From positions 18,731 to 82,730 of the IMG/VR virus record IMGVR_UViG_3300029286_003693: a stretch of DNA of 64,000 bases; one strand, given 5' to 3'. This document shows positions 9,001 to 15,641 of the stretch, one piece after another. This stretch comes from a virus. A model generated the notes under the pieces. The model was not told the origin of the DNA, made no database searches, and was given only the letters and a program-made list of their open reading frames with translations. Within the stretch, counting starts at the first letter, position 1; every line of letters starts with the position of its first letter. A program made the position numbers and the translations under genes.

Positions 9001-11480
9001 TCAATTCCTTCTGCTTTCAACTTTGCTACGACTTTCCGGGCCAGATCCTCCTGTGCATACTGCCAGGCAATTTCCGCATGGCGGGTGACAATCTGCGATT
9101 CCACCCGAAGATTCCCGATCTCTTCATCGATCTGCTTCTTCCGGGCAACCGCTTCTTTACTGCGGTCCGATTTCAGTACGTCCCGTTCCTTGGCAAGGGC
9201 GTCGATGGTTGGTTTATTCTTGGCCGTAATATCCTCGCTTACCGTATAAAGTTCATCCCAAAGCCCACCCAGGTCCATAGGAGAATAATGTTCGGGAAAC
9301 GTAAAGTCTTCCACCAAATTGCCGGTTGCGATCTGGTTCGCTAAGCCTGTTTCTTGCGCTGCACCTTGGGCCGCGGGCTCTTCGGCGGCCTTCTTATCCA
9401 CGACGGTTTTCTCCAACATCCCGAGCCGATACCGGGCGTAAGCGCTGACAGTATCTTCGCCCCGGTATTCATCAAGGACCGCCGCAGTGCCGCCTTCCGC
9501 GAATAGGCTCGCCACCTTCGTCCGAACGAAAGGCGGGGTCCCGGTTTCCTGGGTGTCCCAGAGATCGAACGTCTTTTTATCCTGGGTCTTGACCTCTTTC
9601 GTGATGTCCAGGATCTTTCCCGGAGTTTCCCCGGTCACATTCAGCGGTCCTCTCGCGCCGCCCGTGCCCGCGATCTTCAATTTTTTGTCGATTTCAGCCA
9701 GCGTCTCGGGGGTGATATCCTCTTCGGTCTGGATGTTGACATCTCCCTCCATCAAGATATCCGTCGCCGTCAGGTTCTTCCGCTTGGCTTTCGGCTCACC
9801 TTCCAGGAGAATGTCCCTCGCAGCGCCCTTGGCTGGCCCCATGGGCTTACTGACCACACCACCCTTCCCGACACCGGCAGTATCGAGAACTTCTTCTGGA
9901 AACCCGAACGTAGTGGCCTTGGCGGCTATTGCATCTGTCAGCCGGTTGAACTCTTTCCGCTGGGGTTCTCTCGCCTTGCCGGTCGAGATGAGTTTCGTCA
10001 GTCCGTAGGCTTTATTGATGTCCGACTGGTAGGCCAAATACTGCTGGTAGAGATCCGGGCTGATGTTTTTTTCCTTGAATTCGTCCCGCAGAGAGGCCCA
10101 TCTTGCGACGTCCTCGCCGGTGGCCTCCTCCGATTTCACCACGGCGTCAAGCTTAAAGTATTCCTTGAACTTACTTGTCATATCGAAGTCTATGCCGCGC
10201 TTTTCCATCTCGGTCGCGAAGGCGTCTCTTGCCGTGGCCAGGGACTTATCCGTTGGTCTTTTATCCGACAATTCCTGGGCGTGCTCGTACATGGCCGGGA
10301 GGAATTCATTGGGGATCGAGTCGAATCTGTTCTCGGCGACAACGTCCTTAACAAGCTGGGCCGATGCCTTCGTGTCCATCTTTTCCTTGACGTGCTCGCC
10401 CGTGAGCGCCGCGCCGCCCATGACCGTAGTGAGCAGGAGGATGTCGGCGAAAACTTCCTTATTGGACTGTCTCAGGTCGTCGAAGCTGGTCCATGAGCGC
10501 TTTGTCGCGCCGGGATTCAGGCCCATCTCCACGTCGATGTTGTGCTGCCACTGCTGGGTCCAGGTCTCCGTGGTCTGCTCGGTCGCCTGTTCTGCCAACA
10601 TCTTTCCGGCAGCCCCCGCACCGTATTTGTCGAGGGCCTTCCCGATAGTCGTCTTCGCGAGCTGCTTGCCGAAGGCATTCTTGGCCGCTCCGAAAAACAG
10701 CTCGAATCCGATCAGGTTCCCGATGGCTTCCGGGATTGCTTCAGAGATGCCCTGCTCGATCAGGGATCCCTCATTTTTGTCATAGGCTGTCTTCCATTCT
10801 TCCGGGGTCAGAACCCGACCAGCCGTTTTCATGCTGGTTTCATTGAGTTTATCGTAAAGGTCTTTCGTTGAGTTATCCTTCTGCATCCGGTACGCAGCTC
10901 CACCCGATGCCGCCATGCCTGCCGCCCGACCCGCGACAAACGAGCCCACGGGGCTGGTAGGCGCCGCTGCAGTTGCTGCTGCTACGCCCGCACCGAGGCC
11001 GGCGCCTGCGCTTACCACCGAAAATGCCGCCTGCTGGGGAAATCTCGTGATCGTCCCCGTGGTGATGTCGTCAGGAAGGCCGAGTTTCGTGAGCGGTGCG
11101 ATGACCACCTTGTTATCGGCGTATTTCTTCTGGAAATCCTCGGCGTCCTTGTTGGCCCTGTCGATGATCCTCGTCAGGAAAGAGTCTTTGTCGGCCACAG
11201 CCTCTCGTGATCCGCCCCGGATCGCGCTCGCGGTTGCCCCGGCAATCTGCAAGGGGGTTCTGATCACCGCCTCGCCGACCGCGCCGACAGTCTCGGCGAT
11301 CTCCCCCGGTGACGCCAGCTCGTAGCGGGCCGGGGCCGCTGGTGCCTGCTTTACCTCTGCCGGTTTTGAGACAGCGTCATAGAAATCCTTCGAGACAGGA
11401 GAAGGAATATCCTTCGTGATGTCATCGTAGAAGGACTGGGACAGCGACAGTGGACTTCTTGCGGACGGATTCAGCTCCAT
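1..11480 (-). CDS. Giant phage polyvalent protein (DarB-like methylase-helicase with ART-like and zincin-like modules), 3' end beyond window
   Basis: The frame is open from ATG at 11480 (SD AGAGGT) through the left edge: 3826 full codons and no stop. Visible modules in order: Ala/Gly-rich, membrane-like stretch near residues 135-200 and a Gln/Thr/Glu-rich helical segment; long disordered linkers; YHGTSS near residue 1670, as in ADP-ribosyltransferase-like domains; a zincin-type HEWGH near 2160; a Gly/Ser/Arg linker; N6-adenine methylase motif I (DPATGANG, about 2643) and motif IV (TNVPF, about 2710); SNF2-type helicase with Walker A GHEVGTGKT near 3348 and DEAH near 3509. This architecture is that of 'polyvalent' proteins such as P1 DarB, which are injected with phage DNA and protect it from restriction. 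That role is inferred here; the motifs are seen. It is the last visible gene of the late operon. Confidence 0.9.
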   Translation of the reverse strand, partial: MELNPSARSPLSLSQSFYDDITKDIPSPVSKDFYDAVSKPAEVKQAPAAPARYELASPGEIAETVGAVGEAVIRTPLQIAGATASAIRGGSREAVADKDSFLTRIIDRANKDAEDFQKKYADNKVVIAPLTKLGLPDDITTGTITRFPQQAAFSVVSAGAGLGAGVAAATAAAPTSPVGSFVAGRAAGMAASGGAAYRMQKDNSTKDLYDKLNETSMKTAGRVLTPEEWKTAYDKNEGSLIEQGISEAIPEAIGNLIGFELFFGAAKNAFGKQLAKTTIGKALDKYGAGAAGKMLAEQATEQTTETWTQQWQHNIDVEMGLNPGATKRSWTSFDDLRQSNKEVFADILLLTTVMGGAALTGEHVKEKMDTKASAQLVKDVVAENRFDSIPNEFLPAMYEHAQELSDKRPTDKSLATARDAFATEMEKRGIDFDMTSKFKEYFKLDAVVKSEEATGEDVARWASLRDEFKEKNISPDLYQQYLAYQSDINKAYGLTKLISTGKAREPQRKEFNRLTDAIAAKATTFGFPEEVLDTAGVGKGGVVSKPMGPAKGAARDILLEGEPKAKRKNLTATDILMEGDVNIQTEEDITPETLAEIDKKLKIAGTGGARGPLNVTGETPGKILDITKEVKTQDKKTFDLWDTQETGTPPFVRTKVASLFAEGGTAAVLDEYRGEDTVSAYARYRLGMLEKTVVDKKAAEEPAAQGAAQETGLANQIATGNLVEDFTFPEHYSPMDLGGLWDELYTVSEDITAKNKPTIDALAKERDVLKSDRSKEAVARKKQIDEEIGNLRVESQIVTRHAEIAWQYAQEDLARKVVAKLKAEGIEADQDSVYDAIATLADGRMNEQGWQRPLLQQVIDSVKGEEAPAPKSAREKSDEEVKQYRDAGHNINDNGVYNEPEKISIPFSKSSGREGSIRIAEGPDGKFRIGVNISKKYGDYEGSGNAPGIDGTQYDTRAEAIKAGIDIIRSRTKADDPKGKAALAELAKFEKEQSTEIKAAGTGGARGPAPVITETVPSYAERMKNAKSADEGRSLISQYQEEFASIERKAGLKHSIGKGGGGLGSRGYSTLRPAEKSDILKRVTEKDKALGQRLMSLIADIDAAEPHWKNLLKGEQEERHPGLSQQPAEIKAAGTGGARGPKPEIVKAPEAGKAAKPVPTAAEVKSKEEEGKSRIIKKYLLEHLDEAIAARTAYENNKTEDAGPIHVIIDVPMDGKFRILNTKENLEKFKKKVAGMKVTAALNKLPQHSGKPVGKSTDLITKEAEAEVADYWTKRNEFKTRYEGVPAEIEAAQARLERYYEIQRKVDAKEITLKQLGEDAKAAASKESAGTEAWRDSWFGKTPTYADLTGRIKEIEKEIKSLRERIPNLQARIREFYPGLAKEMFEGKATEEAKAPEKIKAAGTGGKRGPKEEKESTASGNEQAEISDRLRAQNAREAEFEYQKKRTALLEGADKVSQAENFSLEDAKRFLSDLDAAPGDDPKARQAILDKYPELTELTKPEAAKADIMKEISEISDEDLDAMLDMPEKKETAPKTTNEAVKNIFAAARDRAAGKIPSAKPAKALDDILADVAKEGIEGAGEALKGLYELFGGSSLKSFPGGFDEDTYAKAKPHFEAALEHFIQVGKGLREFAATIVKQFGDAIRPYIKQFIQEKRDKKEIDHPIREAYHGTSSKLLDDIRKNGLNNPYLAKTRELAQYYAKEAVDEHGGEPVVLRVSVPESSLRYDRASMDEPVKADQQSRNAAWNKAASEHPEWEESGTVSIPEGGWKYSWEGVGSVRHEGNILPEDIAEDGEVINLDENTGEGEGGARTRRKLTEQEKAEKKAKEEAAAEKKARKSAMGEFKNVGYVYDPEKLNQKTKDKTPKSAAKIILDEMVPGKIWTAAFAEEATPGTVRLMTQIQKYFLTFKEYLTESRDRLRYSSGKSIDDKIEHWLNYRGGSIDMLKQWATEYGKTMQPVVDVFNGQTSITNIIGRLQETVLFGARKEDGTFPDYSEARTRLSGLLSTRDYVQRPNSLYNFLTDSWQSLLADENDILLSEIDINKRGRNKTVVRSGLSDYREGVELKKTEDFQAPFGFKGVGFGEEGWINQEERNRVIPAAYDAFKDLAATIGAPDNGMSLGGELAVQFANLGHKAKGAAAAYFPTVQTINFTRDNGDGTMAHEWGHGLQDLAAEDAKTEIEKVVNTFHHVYDFEAGTRLIDDLLAKDSMFLKRMVSSKKQQRIEAVKNEVTSRFEDTVRKDTDYYSTAQQMDPDYTARAQEMWARAFEAYIYDTLQGKNNYLVNDFVAAGRVGGKAGVGTRLVYPAGKERETFNATIKHLLNGLVWDESGKPSLKDDYISIEKANELMLQLQLRYLLDQVEARYTAIWASEPSKDGYYWYRYDDTSFGPMMQPDGYAGHDKGYTSEGQNGTGAVAYLTQLHPDDILDYKLSNIQYEGENPVYIAKERGGIDVGIQEDGTEALEEVPARPDSSPNEGGDVRSGDRGSGGSGLPGTRESGKQRGADGSVEGDSTEGVHPSPAGNYRITDLTLNDPKSVPVRFGLNLSAVKVLNLVESENRTPTDAEKDILAQYSGWGGMSELFAYEPTAAWAGKAELLKAELNDDEVRDAASSSTSAYYTPVPVGTFMWKLAQRLGFTNGVVLDPATGANGLFLGTMPSDLAQGTALQGIEMDGVSARIATQLYGLASIETKSFQDVKKPNNRFDLTITNVPFENFSPSDLKHNKGGYRLHNYFINKMLNLTAPGALSMMITTSNTLDAVGAHLTEFAGKAQLVGAIRLPSGIYSATQVATDILVFRKNIEGGKFVGVPAEEWTTAGTDESTGLTINNYFLKHPEMVAGKLEKITGRYGNEGLRVAPEGDLQSNLERLAAAFPDKIVEREAVKEAKSIDDIISAPGTIKEGGAYINDKGEVCVKEDSEELKLPVATASEQKKAEVVRLYVRVLDQIRTLLRAQKTETDAKVIKEEQVKLKKWYDLFVKKFGPVNDPKNRGVYVDYTDSAWVLALEEHDPDTNKVTKLADIFTKNITAFAARPDRADTDHDALAMALDEFGYPNLEYMARLRSSDVDSVRAGVADKIVENPETGFLETIDEYLSGNVKRKLTVAREMVASSPEYARNVALLEAAQPAEISQHRITARIGASWIDPAHLAEFVRDKMALRHGLHAIFNFSPVSNEWSMSFGGEEHYRGRGKGVGENKAEVQRQIAAAKRSVEATTVWGTQRMDFFELMKCALMGKRPQVTFTVDRKQYLDEVATQAAEVKLQDIQSEFGRWLFAEAGRSDEAVKRFNDLINTSVPMNADGSHLTFPGKGMWMLTPKEKEALGVTDALTFYPHQMNAAWKYLKNGNLYLGHEVGTGKTVTMALIAMEAKRLRGKKKVLYVTLNDSTMGQAVQEIKNLYPMANILPVRVSTNEQRKQRSLQKIALNDFDIAIMRQQDLDRIGLSPESERVFIEEELLELREILEEAKKEGARILEQDIQVQIHALEAKLSAPGVHDEAKRKNLFFDDLGIDLMIVDEAHKYKNIPYATRLTRITGLNPTGSPTAKDFFRKTQYLNAQFPKKDGIVLASGTALSNSIAEMYNIQRMLQPQEVKRQGVWSFDRWIANFGDMGSQLEWDGARGQYKVITTNRRIVNAGRLLATAYQNVDSVRAKDTPVKRPIIRGGEPQRVKVQPNQYVEDYKQIVLERCAAIEADPKNAEYEGVPDNMLRIISNMSKVAIDQRLDHHYANTEMQQDSKIATASKIMYRRWQEEAKHKGVQLVFADLGIPGKYSDKFKYKTEDETSQLAPEDLAIYNEEMFEHESASTGFNTYEGLKKELVKLGIPENQIAFIHD
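3905..4129 (-). CDS. Small ORF embedded out of frame in the giant gene
   Basis: A 74-codon frame lies inside the Gly/Arg/Ser linker of the giant protein, between the zincin-like and methylase modules. Its ATG (MLVFKRMAQRHWKKYL) is preceded by AAAGGGGT eight bases upstream, a good ribosome-binding site in the middle of another gene. The product looks like a folded helical protein (PALTAALMKEGTFDQ, then EIVLKEYILLPPE at the C-terminus), whereas the giant frame here is low-complexity. I read it as a candidate overprinted gene. Function unknown. The giant frame is also genuine, since its linker runs into a conserved GNYRITD segment. Confidence 0.5.
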   Translation of the reverse strand: MLVFKRMAQRHWKKYLPALTAALMKEGTFDQETEAAAEAACLELGNLVSRGAQMEASKEIVLKEYILLPPETTE

Positions 11481-11511
11481 TTACACTACCTCTTGCCGAT
11501 GTTAATTGGCG

Positions 11512-12624
11512 TTAAAACCCTATGGAAGTAAGCCCCCTTGCTTGCCGGACTGCGACGCGACGTTTCCGTGCCTCCTCGTCGGCATCGGCTTGCTTCTGGA
11601 TCGCGACGGCCCTTGCCGGATCATTCGCCTGCGCTACCTGCGCTGGGGTATTGAAAACCCCCAATGCTCTTTGCCCCATCGCACTCGGGGACATCAGGTT
11701 TGATGTCAGGGGTCCTCGCTCGGCGACCGTAGCCCCCACGATCGGAGAACCAGGGAATGGATTCGGTCCACCCAGGGGGTTGTCACGGTTATGCCGGTCC
11801 ACGACTTCCATTTCTGGCCTTACTGGTGGAGCCTGGGCGGCGGGCTGAACCTGCGAGACGAGCGGTCTTACGCCGGGGGCCGGAGTGACGGGCGCTACTC
11901 CCGCCGCCGGAGTAGCTGCGGCCCCTGGGTTCAGGAGCGCCAGTGCCGCCTGTCTGGTGTCAGCGGGAAGGGCATTCAAATAGTTCCGTGCTGCGTCAGG
12001 GGTCCCAGCCTTTTCGTGTTCTCTGAGAACCCCGACAGCGAATTCCGCTTCGCCGGCCACATTCCTGCTCTGGGGCGTTGCGGCTGGCCTCGCGAGCCCG
12101 GTTTGCTCCATGAGCGACCTTGCCGCGTTCCCGACCTCTGTTGTCGGCTTGCTCGTTTTCGTAACCCCGTCAACGCCCGTTTGGCTGACCTCCTGTGCGT
12201 GCCCGAGGATCGTGCCCAGGGTCGTCAAGTATGCCTTGGTCGTCTCGGTCTCGGCATTGAGTTTCGTCTTGTTCGTCTCGGTGTCGGCGCTGAGCTTCGC
12301 CCTGCTGTTTGCGCCTTCCTCCATGATCTTCTGTTTGTCTTTCGCGTCGAGCCCTTCAAGGCGCTTCTGATCAAGCATCCCGCTATTTTTGAGCGTCTGA
12401 AGATCATAATCGCCCTTGATCGCGGTCGTCAGCTTTTCCTTCTCCCATTTCAGTTTGTCCTTGTCTCCCGTGATCTGAGCTTCGAGTTTCCGGTACTCAA
12501 GATCCGTCTTATTCGCCTCATTCTTTTCTTCGAGCGACATGGCCCGTTTGCTCATCTCCATGTTGAAGGCCATCTTCTGCTCGAACAGCGGCATCAGTTT
12601 TCCTAAAATGTCATCGAAGTTCAT
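11512..12624 (-). CDS. Coiled-coil and Pro/Ala-rich phage protein, function unknown
   Basis: 370 residues, ending 32 bp before the giant gene. Residues 1-150 are charged and helical (MSLEEKNEANKTDLEYRK, then a repeated ADTETNKTKLNAETETTK pattern) and predicted coiled-coil by eye. Residues 220-330 are rich in Pro, Ala and Gly (PGAAATPAAGVAPVTPAPG). The C-terminus is short and basic. No catalytic motif is visible. The position between fibre-like proteins and the giant injected protein suggests a virion or ejection component, but this is inference from order alone. Confidence 0.75.
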   Translation of the reverse strand: MNFDDILGKLMPLFEQKMAFNMEMSKRAMSLEEKNEANKTDLEYRKLEAQITGDKDKLKWEKEKLTTAIKGDYDLQTLKNSGMLDQKRLEGLDAKDKQKIMEEGANSRAKLSADTETNKTKLNAETETTKAYLTTLGTILGHAQEVSQTGVDGVTKTSKPTTEVGNAARSLMEQTGLARPAATPQSRNVAGEAEFAVGVLREHEKAGTPDAARNYLNALPADTRQAALALLNPGAAATPAAGVAPVTPAPGVRPLVSQVQPAAQAPPVRPEMEVVDRHNRDNPLGGPNPFPGSPIVGATVAERGPLTSNLMSPSAMGQRALGVFNTPAQVAQANDPARAVAIQKQADADEEARKRRVAVRQARGLTSIGF

Positions 12625-12642
12625 GGTCGCGCCTCCTATCGG

Positions 12643-14025
12643 TTACGGTTTATAAAACGACATTGGTAAAATCAGCATTTTCGGATTGACCACGTATGCC
12701 TGATTGGATGGGGTCTCCTTCTCCATCTTCTCGCGGGCGATCAGGTCCTCCATCTCTTTCCACTTGAAGTTCCCCTTCGTCTGATCCAGGAATCGGTCAA
12801 GATCGTTGATCCGCAAGATCGACACGCGGTCCCCCACGCGGTACTCGTAAAAATCAGAGGCTGAGACGCAGACCTCCACCCCTCTTACAACGCACCTATA
12901 AGCCAGCCCGAACGAACCTTCGGGGGGTTGTAGGATCTCCGTGACGACCCCGGATGTATAGTGGTTGGTCTCGAACCAGTTGCCCGAGTAGAGGAGGGGG
13001 GATGTTTTCTGGAACCACCACACATGGGCTGGCCACGGCTTTGCCAGCAGTCCAATGAACTCGCCCGGCAGCGGCCACTTTGCGTCCCGGCGCAGGTAGT
13101 ATCGAAACGAATGGAACGGGAGTATCTTGTCGTACCCCGCAAACGGCTCCGCGGGGTATTCGGCATCACGGCTCTCTATGAGATAGCCCTTGTTGACGAG
13201 ATGCACCCCCGGACAATCTCCCTTTACGTCCGTCATGGGGGACATGAGCCCATCGAGAGGCTGGTCCGTTACGCATTTCCACCCTTCCGGGTTTTCAATC
13301 CTTACTGTTCCGTCCGGGGTGAAAGGGACCTCGTTCGTCAGCATGTCGTCCATGCTTTCGGAGAAGACGGACAGGACCTCCATGACACCCAGCGGCCCCA
13401 CGGGAAACGACAAGAGCCCGCTATAAAGCTGTCCCAGGCTTGCTTCCGATTTACTTTTGACGCCTTCCTCGACCGATGCTTTCGGACCCTTAGACGGGAA
13501 CTCGGTATTGCGGTTGAGCATCCACGTCTCAAACCGCATCTCCCGGATGACCGGGGGAGCATGATCCGCATCAAAGCCGGTTCGCATCTCATGCGCGTTG
13601 AAATAGGCATGGATGTCTTCGTAGCTCTGGAGGCTCTTTAATGGTTTGATGTTGTCGAGCCGGGTCAGATACTTTGCAAGGAAGCCGAGGATCTTCTCCG
13701 CGTTTCCCTGATAGTTCTCCCCTCGGAACGGGAGGATCGATGCACCGATGGCCAGATACCAGATGTCGGACGCGACCGGGAGGGAGAGCTTCACGTCGTA
13801 CCCGGTATCCGGGCCGGTTCGGGTTCGGTCCCCAACATCCATGACCAACAACCGGCTGAAATCATACTCGGGCAAGACCGCAGCAAACATATCATGGAGG
13901 CGTCTCTGCATCCCCTGGCCGGGAGACCCCACCGCGGAGCCGACCTGGTTCCCTGCAAGTGTGCGCTCACGGGTGCTCCGCTTCGCGAGTTCCTGTATTC
14001 GCTCTTGAACTTCCGTTAAATCCAT
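12643..14025 (-). CDS. Phage structural protein, function unknown
   Basis: 460 residues from the ATG at 14025, which overlaps the stop of the upstream gene (TAATG) and gives the natural start (MDLTEVQERIQELAKR); an in-frame extension upstream lies inside the previous gene. A globular segment follows (FSRLLVMDVGDRTRTGPDTG and LAIGASILPFRG), then a middle part rich in aromatic residues. No known motif recognised. It is translationally coupled to the two coiled-coil proteins upstream, so it probably belongs to the same virion substructure. Confidence 0.75.
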   Translation of the reverse strand: MDLTEVQERIQELAKRSTRERTLAGNQVGSAVGSPGQGMQRRLHDMFAAVLPEYDFSRLLVMDVGDRTRTGPDTGYDVKLSLPVASDIWYLAIGASILPFRGENYQGNAEKILGFLAKYLTRLDNIKPLKSLQSYEDIHAYFNAHEMRTGFDADHAPPVIREMRFETWMLNRNTEFPSKGPKASVEEGVKSKSEASLGQLYSGLLSFPVGPLGVMEVLSVFSESMDDMLTNEVPFTPDGTVRIENPEGWKCVTDQPLDGLMSPMTDVKGDCPGVHLVNKGYLIESRDAEYPAEPFAGYDKILPFHSFRYYLRRDAKWPLPGEFIGLLAKPWPAHVWWFQKTSPLLYSGNWFETNHYTSGVVTEILQPPEGSFGLAYRCVVRGVEVCVSASDFYEYRVGDRVSILRINDLDRFLDQTKGNFKWKEMEDLIAREKMEKETPSNQAYVVNPKMLILPMSFYKP

Positions 14026-15629
14026 TACTTGGCTGCCCCTATCTGGTGCGTCAGGGTATTCACGATATTCGCCTTTCTCATGATCTCTGCCGCCTTTTCC
14101 GCTCCGGCGATCTTCTCCGCATTTGCCCATACACGAGCCTCGTCGTAAGCCGCTCTGTTGTCTGCATTCTTCTCGATCATGTTCGCTTCAATGATATGGT
14201 TGGCCGTTTCCAGGGCCGTGATGGCGTCCGACGTTTTCGCCTTTTCGTCGTAACTCAGGTGACGGTTTTCGTACTCGGCAACAGCGTGCTGATTCCTCAT
14301 CTCCTGGCTTGCGAGATCGGCGTTCTTCTCACCCTCGATGGCCTGTGCGAGTTTCGGGATCGTATCGGTAATCTCGACTTCGGCGGCTTCAATCCGCTGA
14401 TCGATAAGGGGGCCTTTCTCTTTCAGGAGTTCTGTTTCCTGGGCATAGGCGGTGGTCTCGGCCTGGGCGACCGCAAGCTCCGACTCGACAAGGGACTCGG
14501 CTTCTTTTTGGGCCTTCAGCCGGGCGGTGTCCGCCTCTGTCTGTGCCACCCTGATAGGGACCTCCGCAGTGTCCAGGGCAATCCTACCGATGTCTGCCTC
14601 CAAGCCAGTCTTGCGGACATCGACCTCCTGGCAGTCGAAATCGAGGCGGCCAATATCGGATTCCAGCATGGTCTTCTTGACTTCAACCTCGCTGATATCG
14701 AAGTCGGTACGAACGATGTCAGATTCAAGCAGGATCTTTTTGACATCGACTTCCGCGGTGTCCAAGCCCAGCCGGCTGATATCCGAATTCAAACCCGCCT
14801 TTTTGATATCAACTTCCGCCGTTTCCAGCTCAAGGCGGTCAATGTCTGAATCCAACCCCGCCAACTGAACGTCCACTTCTGCGGTATCGAATTCAATGCG
14901 TCCAATGTCTGACTGGAGTGTAGCCTTCCGGGCCTCTACCTCCGCGATGTCCAGGGTAATCCGGCCAATATCGGCTTCCAGTTCTGTTTTCCGGACGCCA
15001 ACAGCGGCCAGTCTGTAGGCGGCATCTGCAATCTGCGCCTGGATCTCCAGCGCCCGGATGCCGGTCTCGATGACATCGAGTTCGGCCTTCTGCGTGATCA
15101 ACTGCTGTCGGGTGATCTCGGCTTCGACATGGGCACTGTCCAGCGTCTGCTCCTCTATCTTTGCCTCCAACTCCTTGATAAGGGTGTTGGCCTTGCTCTG
15201 GGCCACTTCAAGTTCCGTGATCTTGGTTGCGAGCGCCTGCCGGTCAGACTCCAGGGCCTCAATCTTCGCATCGACTTCAGATACTTTCTGCGCAACCTTT
15301 CGTTCCTGATTGGCCAACGCCGCATCCTTCGCGGCAAGGCTCTGATCTTCGATGTATCGTTTCGCTGTGATATCGATAACCGAGCGCCGCTCGTCGGCAG
15401 TCAATTCCGCCATGGCCTGGTCGTAAGCAAGAACCATTTGTGCGAGGGTCTCGTAGGTGATCTCTTTTAGGTAGTTGTACCCGTGAAGGTACGCCCCGGA
15501 ATAGACCCCAAAGACAACAGCCCGGTCTGAAATATGCATGGCCAGTAACCCAGGGACTTGATATTGAAAGGCAGGCCATATCGACCGACCCCGAACCAAA
15601 CCTCTATCCAGCACAGCCTGTACCGTCAT
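14025..15629 (-). CDS. Virion fibre-like coiled-coil protein with tandem 21-residue repeats
   Basis: 534 residues. The N-terminal 80 residues are globular (IWPAFQYQVPGLLAMHIS). A long coiled-coil follows from about residue 95. Roughly residues 240-400 consist of seven to eight tandem 21-residue units of the type LESDIGRLDFDTAEVDVKK plus two residues; each has conserved D, R and AEV positions and equals three heptads. The C-terminal 130 residues are again helical. No enzyme motif. The neighbour at 15642-17291 has the same repeat length with a different sequence, so the pair may form a composite rod. Confidence 0.8.
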   Translation of the reverse strand: MTVQAVLDRGLVRGRSIWPAFQYQVPGLLAMHISDRAVVFGVYSGAYLHGYNYLKEITYETLAQMVLAYDQAMAELTADERRSVIDITAKRYIEDQSLAAKDAALANQERKVAQKVSEVDAKIEALESDRQALATKITELEVAQSKANTLIKELEAKIEEQTLDSAHVEAEITRQQLITQKAELDVIETGIRALEIQAQIADAAYRLAAVGVRKTELEADIGRITLDIAEVEARKATLQSDIGRIEFDTAEVDVQLAGLDSDIDRLELETAEVDIKKAGLNSDISRLGLDTAEVDVKKILLESDIVRTDFDISEVEVKKTMLESDIGRLDFDCQEVDVRKTGLEADIGRIALDTAEVPIRVAQTEADTARLKAQKEAESLVESELAVAQAETTAYAQETELLKEKGPLIDQRIEAAEVEITDTIPKLAQAIEGEKNADLASQEMRNQHAVAEYENRHLSYDEKAKTSDAITALETANHIIEANMIEKNADNRAAYDEARVWANAEKIAGAEKAAEIMRKANIVNTLTHQIGAAK

Positions 15630-15641
15630 CTCGATTCTCCT

